Below, piece after piece: positions 9,097 to 18,179 of a DNA stretch of 64,000 nucleotides; positions within the stretch are counted from its first letter, which is position 1; each line of letters begins with the position of its first letter. The position numbers were made by a program, and so were the translations under genes. The notes beneath the pieces are model-generated. The model ran no database searches and was not told the DNA's origin. It worked only from the letters and a program-made list of their open reading frames with translations. The DNA lies in assembly GCF_006385175.1 (NCBI RefSeq), contig NZ_VFIY01000015.1, forward strand, positions 188,501 through 252,500, given 5' to 3'. This DNA is from Emcibacter nanhaiensis. Lineage in GTDB: Bacteria; Pseudomonadota; Alphaproteobacteria; Sphingomonadales; Emcibacteraceae.

Positions 9097-10506
9097 TCAG
9101 TCCTGCAGTCCGGCCAGATTCTCACTCAGGGAATGATGGATCAGGCTCGACAGCCGGGCCGGCTTGACCGGTTTATAGAGCAGGGGAATGTCTTTACCGG
9201 CGATCCGGTCCGCCAGTTCCTTGTCCCGGTCACTGGTGATGATCAGTACCGGCAGCAGGGCTTCAAATTCCGCCTGTATCTCGGCGGCAGCATCCAGGCC
9301 GTTTACGCCGCCGTCCAGATGGTAGTCGGCGATGATCATGGCCGGTTCCAGATCGTTGCTGATCAGGTTGACGAGGCAGGCCTCGGCAGAGGCTCCGGCC
9401 ACGGTGCGGCAGCCCCAGCTTCTGAGCAGCGCTTCCATCCCTTCCAGCACCTGGGGATCATTGTCGGTGACCACGATTACCCGCTCGCCCATCAGGTCCG
9501 GCAGGGTCGAGACGGCCGGTCGGCTGGTCTGGCCGGTTGCGACCTCTGCGGGTTCTCCCTTGTGCACGGTAACGGCAAACCTTGACCCTTTGCCCTCCAC
9601 CGAGGCCACATGAACCGGCAGGCCCAGCAGCCGGGTGATCCGGTCGACGATGGACAGGCCGAGGCCGATGCCGCGGGTGCCGATGCTGCGGTCTTCATGG
9701 ACCTGGGTGAATTCCTCGAAGATCGCTTCCAGCTTGTCCTCGCGAATGCCGATGCCGGTGTCGTGCACGCAGATCATGATGCCGTCATCGCTGTGTCGGC
9801 AACCGACCAGTATCCGTCCCCGCTTGGTGTAGCGGACCGCATTGCTGAGGAAGTTGCGGATGATGGTTTCCAGCAATCGTTCGTCGGAATAGATGACGGC
9901 GGAACAGGGCACCATGCGCACATCCAGGCCCCGGGTCTCCCCGGTCTTGATATATTCCGGCACAATCCGGTCCAAAAGGTCCTGGACCCGGAAATGGGTG
10001 AAGTTGGGTTTGATGCCGCCCGCGTCGAGCTGGGAAATATTCAGCAGGACACTGAGCAGATCATCCAGCGCGTCCAGCGAGGTGCTGATGCGCTGGACGG
10101 TCTCCTCGTTTCCATCGTCTGTTTCAGCCTCCAGCGTTTCCAGGAACAGCCGGGCTGCATTGAGCGGCTGGCGCAAATCATGGCTGGCGGTGGCCAGGAA
10201 TTTGGTTTTACTGAGGTTGGCGTCTTCCGCCTGCTGCTTGGCGATGCGCAGGGCGTCCTCCACCTTTTCCCTGACGTCCAGTTCCTCCCGCAGCCGGGCA
10301 TTAAGGATTTTCAGTTCCCGGGTCCTGAGCTCGACGGTTTTTTCCAGGTTGATGGCGGTCTGGAACAGGGAGAAACTGTCCCGTTGCTGGTCCATGTCCC
10401 GTTCCACGCGCTCCATCAGCACCTGGACGGTCTTGTTGAGCCGGGCGTTTTCCATCACCAAGCGTTTGATTTCCTCGTCACTCAAGCGGCTTGAACGTTC
10501 AGTCAC
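9097..10506 (-). CDS. hybrid histidine kinase with receiver domain (NahK-like)
   Basis: A 469-residue cytoplasmic kinase with no membrane segment. An N-terminal coiled coil (about 8-100) leads into HisKA with phospho-acceptor His109 in ASHDLRQPLNA. HATPase_c boxes follow: N box NFLSNAVRYT, G1 HDTGIGI, G2 GIGLGLSIV. A C-terminal receiver has Asp394 (IIADYHLD) and Lys in LLYKPVKP. There is no sensor domain of its own, so sensing is expected from the partner FIST protein, whose gene overlaps this start by 8 bases. The architecture and neighbour match the NosP-NahK pair of pseudomonads, where NosP controls phosphotransfer. The receiver suggests a phosphorelay or a reversible sink. Confidence 0.9.
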   Translation of the reverse strand: MTERSSRLSDEEIKRLVMENARLNKTVQVLMERVERDMDQQRDSFSLFQTAINLEKTVELRTRELKILNARLREELDVREKVEDALRIAKQQAEDANLSKTKFLATASHDLRQPLNAARLFLETLEAETDDGNEETVQRISTSLDALDDLLSVLLNISQLDAGGIKPNFTHFRVQDLLDRIVPEYIKTGETRGLDVRMVPCSAVIYSDERLLETIIRNFLSNAVRYTKRGRILVGCRHSDDGIMICVHDTGIGIREDKLEAIFEEFTQVHEDRSIGTRGIGLGLSIVDRITRLLGLPVHVASVEGKGSRFAVTVHKGEPAEVATGQTSRPAVSTLPDLMGERVIVVTDNDPQVLEGMEALLRSWGCRTVAGASAEACLVNLISNDLEPAMIIADYHLDGGVNGLDAAAEIQAEFEALLPVLIITSDRDKELADRIAGKDIPLLYKPVKPARLSSLIHHSLSENLAGLQD

Positions 10507-11668
10507 GGACTTGCGCCTTTCTGCCGATAGCGATGCAGGAGAAGGAGTTGTTCATATGCAGCGTGTTGAACTGTTCACCAAAGGAGGCGAAACCGATCAC
10601 ATTGTTGGCCGCATAAATTTGCGACATTTCGTCCAGGATGCCCTGGATCTGGAAATTCATTTTCCGGGCTGCACAGTCGCAGCCGATCACCAGGGACAGG
10701 GGGCCGATTTCCGACGAGATATCACTGAAAAGTGTTTCGAGGTTTAACTGCGGGTCGTCGGGGCGGGCGATGCTGCAGACTACACCCTTGTCGATGGCGC
10801 AGGCAAACCTGATGCTGTGTTTTTCATGGTCGATTCCCATCACGCCGCGGGAAAAATAGGTGCCGCCGACCTTGACCATCACGGGATGTTTGCTGGCGAT
10901 GACGATATCCAGATCCTGTTCTTCGACTCCGCACAGCCGGGCATATTCCTGGGACGCGGGCAGCCCGTTGATTTCCAGCACCTCACGGGTGATTGGATCG
11001 GCCTCGGTGATAACCGCCTTGGCGTCACTGGCCACATAATGATGGGTGTAGGACACCTGGAACGGCAGGTCGGTGTGAACCAGCATTACCACGGCACTGT
11101 CTGTGCGGAACTTTCCTTCATGGAAAATCTGTGTTTGTTTCAGCTTGAAGTCATCGGCGGTGGACCCACCGATCATACTGATTTCCCCAAGTTCACTGCC
11201 CAGCGAAGCGGTGACGCGCTCTTCGGCGTTGCTCAGGCCGTCGATCAGCATAAAGGCAAAGCTGTTGGAGCCGCTGACATTGTCTACCGCCCGGCGAAGC
11301 TCATGTTTCAGGCTGCGGCCGAATTCGATGCCGTCCTGGATGTTGAATTTGCTGATCCTGTCGTAGCGTTTGCTGACGCAGGTGAAATGGGTGCGGCTGA
11401 GCGCGGCCCCGGTGATGGAACCCGCATGATAGCCTTCGGGAGTGATTTCGCCGGCAGTGGTGCAGCCGATCAGCGGGATATCCCCGAACTGCCGGTTGAG
11501 CTCTTTTTCCAGCACGGCAGTGTCATATTCCGGGGAGCAGAAAAAGATCACGGCTTCGGGCCGTTCCTCAGCAATGCACAGGCCATCATAAAATTCCCTG
11601 ACCGCTGTCCGCTCATCAGCGGACAGGGAAAAGGCCCTTTTAATTTCTGCGTCACAGGGATCAGTCAT
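10499..11668 (-). CDS. FIST-domain ligand sensor (NosP-like)
   Basis: A 389-residue cytoplasmic protein made of FIST_N (about 33-225; landmarks IFFCSPEYD, IGCTTAGEITPEGY, SMIGGSTADDF) and FIST_C (about 230-370; landmarks GVMGIDHEKHSIRFAC, GCDCAARK, GFASFGEQFNTLHMNNSF). FIST domains bind small ligands. In NosP proteins they bind haem and nitric oxide and modulate a partner kinase encoded next door. The 8-base overlap with the downstream kinase supports such a partnership. Whether this protein binds haem cannot be judged from sequence alone; amino acids or other small molecules are alternatives. Confidence 0.9.
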   Translation of the reverse strand: MTDPCDAEIKRAFSLSADERTAVREFYDGLCIAEERPEAVIFFCSPEYDTAVLEKELNRQFGDIPLIGCTTAGEITPEGYHAGSITGAALSRTHFTCVSKRYDRISKFNIQDGIEFGRSLKHELRRAVDNVSGSNSFAFMLIDGLSNAEERVTASLGSELGEISMIGGSTADDFKLKQTQIFHEGKFRTDSAVVMLVHTDLPFQVSYTHHYVASDAKAVITEADPITREVLEINGLPASQEYARLCGVEEQDLDIVIASKHPVMVKVGGTYFSRGVMGIDHEKHSIRFACAIDKGVVCSIARPDDPQLNLETLFSDISSEIGPLSLVIGCDCAARKMNFQIQGILDEMSQIYAANNVIGFASFGEQFNTLHMNNSFSCIAIGRKAQVRD

Positions 11669-11724
11669 CTTGGTTCCATATCATCGTGTCTGATGCTGAT
11701 TTTATCCGGTTCTGAAGCGATCAC

Positions 11725-11760
11725 CAGAAAAAAGAGGTCCTTTCGCCGGGAAAGGACCTC
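11725..11760 (-). terminator. Rho-independent terminator of the ALDH gene
   Basis: An 11-bp perfect stem (GAGGTCCTTTC at 11734-11744 with GAAAGGACCTC at 11750-11760) is followed on the minus strand by a run of six T. It lies about 50 bases past the ALDH stop and separates that gene from the FIST/kinase operon downstream. Confidence 0.85.
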
Positions 11761-11810
11761 CAGTCGTTTAAGGTCGTGAGGTAGTGGGAGAAAGTCTGCA
11801 CTGCCGGCCG

Positions 11811-13319
11811 TCAGGCCATGATGCAGACTGACTTTGTCTGGGTATAGAGTTCGAGAACATCCTTGCCCAGCTCGCGTCCGTAACCGGACTGTTTGAAGCC
11901 GCCAAATGGCATGGCGACATCAAGAATATTGTGGCAGTTAACCCAGACGGTGCCGGCCTTGATCTTGGGGACGAAGCGCATGATATTGCCCACATCCCGG
12001 GTCCACAGGCTGGCGCCGAGGCCGTAAATGCTGTCATTGGCCAGTCTGGTAATTTCGCTCATGTCGGAATAGCGCTGAACACAGAGCACCGGGCCGAAAA
12101 TTTCTTCCTGGACCACTTTCATGTCCTGGGTGGTATTGCCGAGAATGGTCGGTTCCACGAAATATCCGCTGTCGCCGCGGCGTTTGCCGCCGGTGATCAC
12201 TTCGGCGCCTTCCTCGCGGCCGATATCGATATAGCCCATCACCCGCTGGAACTGGGTTTCAGAGACCAGCGGATTGACCATATTGTTGGCATCGAGGCCC
12301 GGTCCGATGGACATGGAGGAGACGGCTTCCGCCACGCCGTTGATGACCTCATCATAGAGGTTGTCCGGCACATAAAGGCGCGAACCGGCGCAGCAGACCT
12401 GGCCCTGGTTGAACATGATGGCGCTGGCAGCGCCGGGGATGGCGACGCTCAGGTCTGCATCGGGCAGGATGATGGCCGGGGATTTGCCGCCCAGTTCCAT
12501 GGAGACTTTTTTCATGCTGTCGGCGGCTTCGCGGGCAATGATCTTGCCCACTTCGGTGGAGCCGGTGAAGGCGATTTTATCCACTTCCGGATGGGCGGTC
12601 AGCGCCGCGCCGGCAGTATGGCCGTATCCCGGAACGATGTTCACAACCCCGTCCGGGAAGCCGGCTTCGCAGATCAGTTCACCCAGACGCAGGGCGGTCA
12701 GCGGCGTTTCCTCGGCCGGTTTCAGGACGATGGTGTTGCCGCAGGCCAGCGCCGGGGCCATTTTCCAGGCGCACATCAGCAGCGGGAAGTTCCAGGGAAT
12801 GATCTGGCCGACTACGCCGACCGGCTCGCGCAGGGTATAGCCGAAAAATTGGGCTTCGGGCGTTTTCGGGGTGCTCAGCGGCAGCACGTCACCGGCAATT
12901 TTGCTGGGCCAGCCGGCCATATAGCGGAAGGTTTCGATGGCCACATTGATATCGACCATGCGGGCGATGGCCTTGTTCTTGCCGTTGTCGATCGATTCCA
13001 GTTCCGCCAGTTCGTCGGCATTTTCCTCAATCAGGTCGGCCAGGCGATGGATCAGGCGTTCCCGGGCGCTGGGAGTCATATCCCGCCAGGCGTCGTCTTC
13101 AAAGGCGCGGCGGGCGGCGAGCACGGCCTGGTTGATATCTTCCTTGTCGCCTTCGCAGATGTCGGTAATGACCTTGCCGGTGGCAGGGTCGATGGTGGTG
13201 AAAGTCTTGCCGGAAACGGCGGATACCCATTTGCCGTCAATCAGCATCTGCTTTGTGCCGGAGATGAATTTTCCGGCTTTTTCTCCCAGTGCAGATTTGC
13301 TGTCGGTTACTGCGTCCAT
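11811..13319 (-). CDS. aldehyde dehydrogenase, phenylacetaldehyde dehydrogenase (FeaB)-like
   Basis: A 502-residue NAD(P)-dependent aldehyde dehydrogenase with WNFPL (176-180), general base Glu275 in MELGGKS and catalytic Cys309 in GQVCCAGS. RYMAGWPSKIAG, NPLVS and the C-terminal TKSVC resemble E. coli FeaB as I recall it. I chose the ATG at 13319 because GGAGAG lies 4-9 bases upstream and the length is then standard; an upstream frame extension to 13385 has no ribosome site. It is divergent from the TonB receptor and about 4 kb from the aromatic amine dehydrogenase operon. Oxidation of the arylacetaldehyde released by that enzyme is the natural role, inferred from similarity and location. 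It has its own terminator. Confidence 0.9.
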   Translation of the reverse strand: MDAVTDSKSALGEKAGKFISGTKQMLIDGKWVSAVSGKTFTTIDPATGKVITDICEGDKEDINQAVLAARRAFEDDAWRDMTPSARERLIHRLADLIEENADELAELESIDNGKNKAIARMVDINVAIETFRYMAGWPSKIAGDVLPLSTPKTPEAQFFGYTLREPVGVVGQIIPWNFPLLMCAWKMAPALACGNTIVLKPAEETPLTALRLGELICEAGFPDGVVNIVPGYGHTAGAALTAHPEVDKIAFTGSTEVGKIIAREAADSMKKVSMELGGKSPAIILPDADLSVAIPGAASAIMFNQGQVCCAGSRLYVPDNLYDEVINGVAEAVSSMSIGPGLDANNMVNPLVSETQFQRVMGYIDIGREEGAEVITGGKRRGDSGYFVEPTILGNTTQDMKVVQEEIFGPVLCVQRYSDMSEITRLANDSIYGLGASLWTRDVGNIMRFVPKIKAGTVWVNCHNILDVAMPFGGFKQSGYGRELGKDVLELYTQTKSVCIMA

Positions 13320-13761
13320 TTGTCTCTCCATTCCATATTTTGTGGCCATTTTTCTGGATTTTACATCCTGCAGTCCGCCAGTCATTGAACAGGCATCGCG
13401 CTTTCGGGCCGCCGGGTAAAATTGTCAGCCAGGATTATCCCATGTCCGGGGAAGTCAGAAAACTAGACCTTGGGATCACGGCCTGACTTGCATGAGCTAT
13501 TGAAGTTGTTCCTAACATCTTGTAATATAGGGAAAACTTTATAAGCGACGGCGGCAGGAACAGGGTCTGATACTATAGTATTAATCCCTGTCTTTTTTTT
13601 GATCCCTTTGTCTACTGGTGAAAAACGGCCTGCAGTCGCTATAATCGGGACGTGAGACTATGGTCTCCGTATATAAGTCCATTGATGGACGGGATGAAGA
13701 AATACCTTGAGGGAGGATATTTCTTTATTATCCATCCCACAACGACCAAGGGAAGAGACAA
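13320..13761. promoter_or_regulatory. 442-bp divergent regulatory gap with two inverted repeats
   Basis: No plausible gene lies between the ALDH and TonB receptor starts. Two close inverted repeats stand out: GAGAC/GTCTC with a 4-base spacer at 13654-13667, and GTCCAT/ATGGAC with a 2-base spacer at 13677-13690. A short TACTATAGTA palindrome lies near 13570-13580. The clustering about 75-105 bases before the receptor start suggests operator sites, perhaps for the TetR protein encoded at 16268. A GGGAAGAG ribosome site precedes the receptor ATG. Confidence 0.45.
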
Positions 13762-16149
13762 ATGCTGTTTAACAAATCCGACACCGCAAGACATGCCTTT
13801 AAAGCCGCCCTGGCCGCTTCTACGGCTTTTGCCGCGCTGGCCACATCAGGCGCATACGCCCAGGAAGAAGAGAAAAAATCTTCTTCAATCTTCATGGAAG
13901 AGGTGGTGATTACCGCCCAGAAACGTGAGCAGTCCGCGCAGGATGTGGGTATCGCGATTACCGCCCTGTCCGGTTCACAGCTCAAGGCGCTGGGTTATAC
14001 CAACGCCCAGGAAGTAACCGCTCTGGCCCCCGGGGTTGCCACCCTGCAGCCCAACGGCGAAGCCAACTATGCCATCGGTATCCGCGGTGTCGCCAATAAT
14101 GATTTTACCACCAACGTGGAAAGCCCGGTCGCCGTCTATGTGGACGAGGTGTATATCAGCCAGATGTCCGGCGCCGGCTTCCTGCTGTTTGACGTGGACC
14201 GCGTCGAGCTGCTGCGCGGCCCGCAGGGCACCCTGTTCGGCCGTAACGCCACCGGCGGCCTGGTTCACTATATCACCGTCAAGCCGAACCTGGATGAATT
14301 TAACGGCTACGGCAGTGTCTCCTACGGCAGCTTCGAGCGCATGAAGTTCCAGGGCGCCGTCGGCATTCCGGTCAATGACAAGTTCGCGCTGCGCGCCTCC
14401 TTTGCCACGCACCAGGGTGACGGTTATGTGACCAACCGGTTGAAACCGGATTCAAAACTGAACAACGCCAACGAAAGCGCCGGTCGTCTGCAGGCGCTGT
14501 TCCAGCCGACTGACGAACTGGAAATCCTGCTCAACGCCCGCTTTGGTCAACAGGATATTCGTACCGGTTTCTTCGAATATGAATCCGCTGTCCTGCCCAC
14601 CGGAGACGCTACACCGGGCGTTCCCAACGTGGATCTTGATGGTTATGTGGATCTGGATGGTGACAACTTTGCCGGTGATTATAACCGTCAGGGCCATAAC
14701 ATCCTGGATACCGAAGGCTATACCGCCACTATCAAGTGGGACCAGGATTGGGGCACCCTGACCAGCATCACCGACTACCAGACGGTAAAGCGTGACTATA
14801 TTGAGGATTCCGATGCTTCGCCGTTTGACTATTTCAACTTCTTCCTGACCACGGATTCAGAACAGTTCTCCCAGGAACTGCGTCTCAACGGCGAAACCGA
14901 TAACCTGAAATGGGTGACCGGCTTTTACTATATGGATCTGAAAGTCCGCGACTCCAACGGCGGTATTATGCCGGGACTGTTCCAGGCTCTGATCGATGTG
15001 GGGGCGTTCGAGCCTGATATTCCCGCTGGATTGCCGCTAGCGGACGTTGGCTTCAATGGTATTTACAACCCCTATGAAACCGATACGGAAACCTGGTCCC
15101 TGTTTGCCCAGCTGGAATATCAGCTTTCTGATGAGCTGGCTTTGATCGGCGGTTTCCGCTGGATCGAAGAGGACAAGAGCCATCATTATGACAACCTGCT
15201 GATGTGGTATCCGGATACGTCCGACAGCGGGCAGGATCCGAATGCCGCGGTTATTGCGCCGGCATTGCCGAATGTGCCTTATGATGGCAGCCGCAGTGAC
15301 AGCAACTGGTCAGCCCGGGCCCAGATCAACTATACACCTACAGAAGACCTGCTGGTCTATGCCAGCTGGAACCGGGGTGTGAAATCCGGCGGCTATAACG
15401 CACCGCTGCTGCCCAGTTCGTTTGCCGTGACCGAGCCCTTCATGACCTATGACCCGGAAAAACTCGATGCTTATGAAGTCGGTTTCAAGTGGGACACCAT
15501 GGACGGTCGTCTGCGCATCAATGCGGCAGCCTACTACTATGATTATAACAACTATCAGGCCTTCTCCATCATCGGACTGGATACTTCAACCCTGAACGCC
15601 CAGGCGGAAAACAAGGGCTTCGAGGTGGAAATCCAGGCTAACCCGGTTGACGGCCTCGATCTGAACTTCGGCATCGCCTATACCGATGTGACGGTCTCCG
15701 AGGTAACTGGTCTCACTACTAATGTGGACACGGACGGTGACGGTGTTGACGATGTGGACAGCCTGTTCCCGGTTGGCACCGAGGTGAAACCGGTGCAGAC
15801 CCCGAAATGGAACCTGAACGGTTTGATCCGCTATGAATTTGATGCCGGTGAAGGTCGTGTGGCCCTGCAGGCGGATGGCCAGTATCGCGCCAAGCATTAC
15901 TTTGCCCTGACCAACCTTCCGGCGTCGACCCAGGACGGTTATTTCATCGGCAACGCGTCTGTGACCTACTATTCACCGGATGAAAACTGGAGCGTCCGCG
16001 CTTTTGTGAAAAACTTCACGGATGAAAATTATCTGGTGCAGACCTTCGACCTGTCCGGGAACGTCACCAATGGCGGCCTGTTCGGTCTGATCGAGAAATA
16101 TTATGGCATGCCGCGCACCTGGGGTGTCAACCTGACCTATAATTTCTGA
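13762..16149 (+). CDS. TonB-dependent outer-membrane receptor
   Basis: A 795-residue receptor. It has a signal peptide ending near Ala-Tyr-Ala-Gln (about residue 33), a TonB box (EEVVITAQK), a plug domain with VAVYVDEVYI and RVELLRGPQGTLFGRNATGG, and a long beta-barrel ending in aromatic YNF, the usual C-terminal BAM signal. Two extracellular-loop-like insertions rich in Asp and Gly (about 290-301 and 654-667, the latter DTDGDGVDD) resemble calcium-binding loops. It lies between the ALDH and the aromatic amine dehydrogenase operon, so it may import a substrate or cofactor for that pathway, but the sequence does not reveal its ligand. A strong terminator follows. Confidence 0.9.
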   Translation: MLFNKSDTARHAFKAALAASTAFAALATSGAYAQEEEKKSSSIFMEEVVITAQKREQSAQDVGIAITALSGSQLKALGYTNAQEVTALAPGVATLQPNGEANYAIGIRGVANNDFTTNVESPVAVYVDEVYISQMSGAGFLLFDVDRVELLRGPQGTLFGRNATGGLVHYITVKPNLDEFNGYGSVSYGSFERMKFQGAVGIPVNDKFALRASFATHQGDGYVTNRLKPDSKLNNANESAGRLQALFQPTDELEILLNARFGQQDIRTGFFEYESAVLPTGDATPGVPNVDLDGYVDLDGDNFAGDYNRQGHNILDTEGYTATIKWDQDWGTLTSITDYQTVKRDYIEDSDASPFDYFNFFLTTDSEQFSQELRLNGETDNLKWVTGFYYMDLKVRDSNGGIMPGLFQALIDVGAFEPDIPAGLPLADVGFNGIYNPYETDTETWSLFAQLEYQLSDELALIGGFRWIEEDKSHHYDNLLMWYPDTSDSGQDPNAAVIAPALPNVPYDGSRSDSNWSARAQINYTPTEDLLVYASWNRGVKSGGYNAPLLPSSFAVTEPFMTYDPEKLDAYEVGFKWDTMDGRLRINAAAYYYDYNNYQAFSIIGLDTSTLNAQAENKGFEVEIQANPVDGLDLNFGIAYTDVTVSEVTGLTTNVDTDGDGVDDVDSLFPVGTEVKPVQTPKWNLNGLIRYEFDAGEGRVALQADGQYRAKHYFALTNLPASTQDGYFIGNASVTYYSPDENWSVRAFVKNFTDENYLVQTFDLSGNVTNGGLFGLIEKYYGMPRTWGVNLTYNF

Positions 16150-16173
16150 TCCTGACGGAAATTGTGTGAAGCG

Positions 16174-16201
16174 AAAGCGCGGCCTTCGGGTCGCGCTTTT
16201 T
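16174..16201 (+). terminator. Rho-independent terminator after TonB receptor
   Basis: An 8-bp perfect stem AAAGCGCG / CGCGCTTT, extended by three more pairs around a TTCG tetraloop, runs into a T-rich tail 24 bases past the receptor stop. It isolates the receptor gene from the TetR gene. Confidence 0.88.
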
Positions 16202-16267
16202 ACTTGTCTGCGCGTTAAAGGACGGACACAATAACACAACCGGCGCAACAGCCGGACAGAGGGGCCT

Positions 16268-16906
16268 ATGCGAAAACTGAAACTGACCCACCCTGATTTC
16301 CAGGACCTGACCGAACAAAAGGCCGCCAAGGTGCTGGAGATCCTTGAAGCAACCCAGTCCCTGCTGATCGAGGAAGGCTATGCCGGTCTGTCCATGCGCA
16401 AGGTCGCGGCCCGCTGCAACATGACGGTGGGCAACCTGACCTATTATTTCGCCACCAAGCAGGACTTGGTTCATGTGCTGCTGGATGTGGCGCTCGAGGG
16501 CTATACGGACGATATCCGGGAGATTATGGCCGACAGCAGCCTGACCGGGGAGCAGCAGCTCGCGCAGGGTCTGGAATTCATCATGCAGGACCTGCTGACC
16601 CGGGAAACCACCCGGTTCTTTCCCGAACTCTGGGCCATGGCTAATCATGATCCGGTGGTCAATGGCGAGGTGCAGGGCCTTTACGACCGGGAACAGGGGT
16701 TGATCAATCAGCTGATCGCCAAGGTCAGGCCGGACCTCGGGGCCGATGACCGGAAAAAACTGGCGCTCTATATTTCCGCGGCAATCGAGGGACACACCAT
16801 ATTTATCGGCCATGACAAGGGCTGGAACAGCAAAAGCCGCGAGGTGATTGACCTGGCGGTACAGAATTTCCTGGACCTGGTCCGGAACTGGGGGAAAAGC
16901 GCCTGA
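16268..16906 (+). CDS. TetR-family transcriptional regulator
   Basis: A 212-residue regulator with an N-terminal TetR helix-turn-helix (KVLEILEATQSLLIEEGYAGLSMRKVAARCNMTVGNLTYYFATKQDLV, roughly residues 20-66) and an all-helical ligand-binding domain. The ligand domain has no diagnostic signature. It is flanked by the TonB receptor upstream and by the amine dehydrogenase operon 112 bases downstream on the same strand. That makes it the best local candidate for controlling amine utilisation, probably in response to an amine, aldehyde or aryl acid; the target is inferred from position. Confidence 0.9.
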   Translation: MRKLKLTHPDFQDLTEQKAAKVLEILEATQSLLIEEGYAGLSMRKVAARCNMTVGNLTYYFATKQDLVHVLLDVALEGYTDDIREIMADSSLTGEQQLAQGLEFIMQDLLTRETTRFFPELWAMANHDPVVNGEVQGLYDREQGLINQLIAKVRPDLGADDRKKLALYISAAIEGHTIFIGHDKGWNSKSREVIDLAVQNFLDLVRNWGKSA

Positions 16907-16944
16907 GGCAAGACGGCGCCTTGCCGGGTGACGCTTTAGTATTA

Positions 16945-16973
16945 TTGACTAAATTTGTGGATTTTGGTATTTA
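16945..16973 (+). promoter_or_regulatory. candidate promoter of the aromatic amine dehydrogenase operon
   Basis: TTGACT (16945-16950) and TATTTA (16968-16973) are separated by 17 bases in an AT-rich stretch 45 bases before the aauB start. The -35 element matches five of six sigma-70 consensus positions; the -10 element is weak, which would suit an activated or repressible promoter. Confidence 0.4.
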
Positions 16974-17018
16974 GGACGAGTGTACTAATTTATCTTGATA
17001 AATATTCGGGAGTCGGAA

Positions 17019-18179
17019 ATGAAGAGGAAAGCCCTGATTGGTGCCCTGTGTGCAGCTTGTGTGTGGCCTGCCGTGGGTCAAGCGGAACTGGAAATCGAGG
17101 AGATTCCCAATGTGGCGACGCTCCCGTCTGACTATCCATCGGACTGGATCTTTGTGGCGGACGGCAATTTCAATGCCATGATCGACGGCAAGATCGTCCT
17201 GATGGACATCGGGTCTGAAAACCGACACTACAAAGGCTCTTTCGGCGCAGCCATGTTCGGCGCTTTCCTGCAGTCAAAGGACGGTAAGGAACTTTATTCC
17301 GCGCAGACCTTCTACAGCCGCGGCACTTATGGCGAGCGCACCGATGTTCTGACCATTTATGACAAGGAAAACCTGGCGCCGGTCGACGAAGTCATCCTGC
17401 CGAACGGTCGCGGCCAGTTCATGCCGCAGAAGGGGACCCTGCAACAGACCGGAAACGGCAAATTTGTGCTGGCCTTCAACTTCACGCCGGCCGCGTCCGT
17501 CTATGTGATCGACATTGCCGCGCGCAAAATTGTCAATGAAATCCCGATCCCGGGTTGCAGCCTGGTCTATCCCACCGGCAAGCAGGGTTTTGCCACCATG
17601 TGCGGTAACGGCACCTTTATGAGCCTGGCGCTTGGCGATGACGGCCAGATCTCTGAAAAGGAGGTGACGGAAAGCTTTAACGACATCGACAATAACGCCA
17701 TGTTCATGAAAATGGGCCAGATCGATGGAGTGGCCTATTTCCCCACCCTCAAAGGGGATGTGATGCCGATCGACCTGAACGGCAAGACCGCCAGGAAACT
17801 GCCGTCCTGGTCCCTGATTCCCGAAGAGGATAAAGCCCAAAACTGGCGTCCCGGCGGCTGGTATCTGGTGGCCGATGACAAGCAGGGCCATCTCTATGTG
17901 CTGGTGCATGAGGGCGGCGTCGAGGGCAGCCATAAAAACGGCGGCTCCGAGGTCTGGGTCTATGACGTCAAGAAAAAGAAACGCATTGACCGGATCAAGC
18001 TGAAGACCTGGGGTGTCTCCATCGAGGTGACCAATACCAAGAAGCCGCTGCTGGCGGTGGTCAACGCCGAATTCACCCTGGACGTCTATGATGCCGGGTC
18101 CGGCAAGCATATCCGCAACATTGCCGTGAATGATACGGCGACGCCGTTCATCATGTATGCGGTCGAGGAAAATCAGTAA
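17019..18179 (+). CDS. aauB: aromatic amine dehydrogenase heavy (alpha) subunit, AauB/MauB-like
   Basis: A 386-residue periplasmic beta-propeller subunit of a tryptophan-tryptophylquinone amine dehydrogenase. A classical signal peptide ends near GQA (about residue 22), and the mature part shows propeller repeats such as GGSEVWVYDVKKKKRIDRI and DVYDAGSGKHIRNI. I chose the ATG at 17019 because GGGAG sits 7 bases upstream; an upstream TTG at 16995 lacks a site. Gene order B-E-D-A followed by a small c-type cytochrome is that of the aau cluster of Alcaligenes faecalis rather than the mau cluster, which includes mauF between B and E. This favours aromatic amines over methylamine. The stop and the aauE start overlap (TAATG). 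Confidence 0.9.
   Translation: MKRKALIGALCAACVWPAVGQAELEIEEIPNVATLPSDYPSDWIFVADGNFNAMIDGKIVLMDIGSENRHYKGSFGAAMFGAFLQSKDGKELYSAQTFYSRGTYGERTDVLTIYDKENLAPVDEVILPNGRGQFMPQKGTLQQTGNGKFVLAFNFTPAASVYVIDIAARKIVNEIPIPGCSLVYPTGKQGFATMCGNGTFMSLALGDDGQISEKEVTESFNDIDNNAMFMKMGQIDGVAYFPTLKGDVMPIDLNGKTARKLPSWSLIPEEDKAQNWRPGGWYLVADDKQGHLYVLVHEGGVEGSHKNGGSEVWVYDVKKKKRIDRIKLKTWGVSIEVTNTKKPLLAVVNAEFTLDVYDAGSGKHIRNIAVNDTATPFIMYAVEENQ

Noticed and set aside
16995-18179. Methylamine dehydrogenase (mau) rather than aromatic amine dehydrogenase
   Set aside because: Gene order lacks mauF, mauC, mauG and the ferredoxin genes, and a small cytochrome follows the light-chain gene. A FeaB-like ALDH is nearby. Methylamine as substrate is not excluded biochemically.
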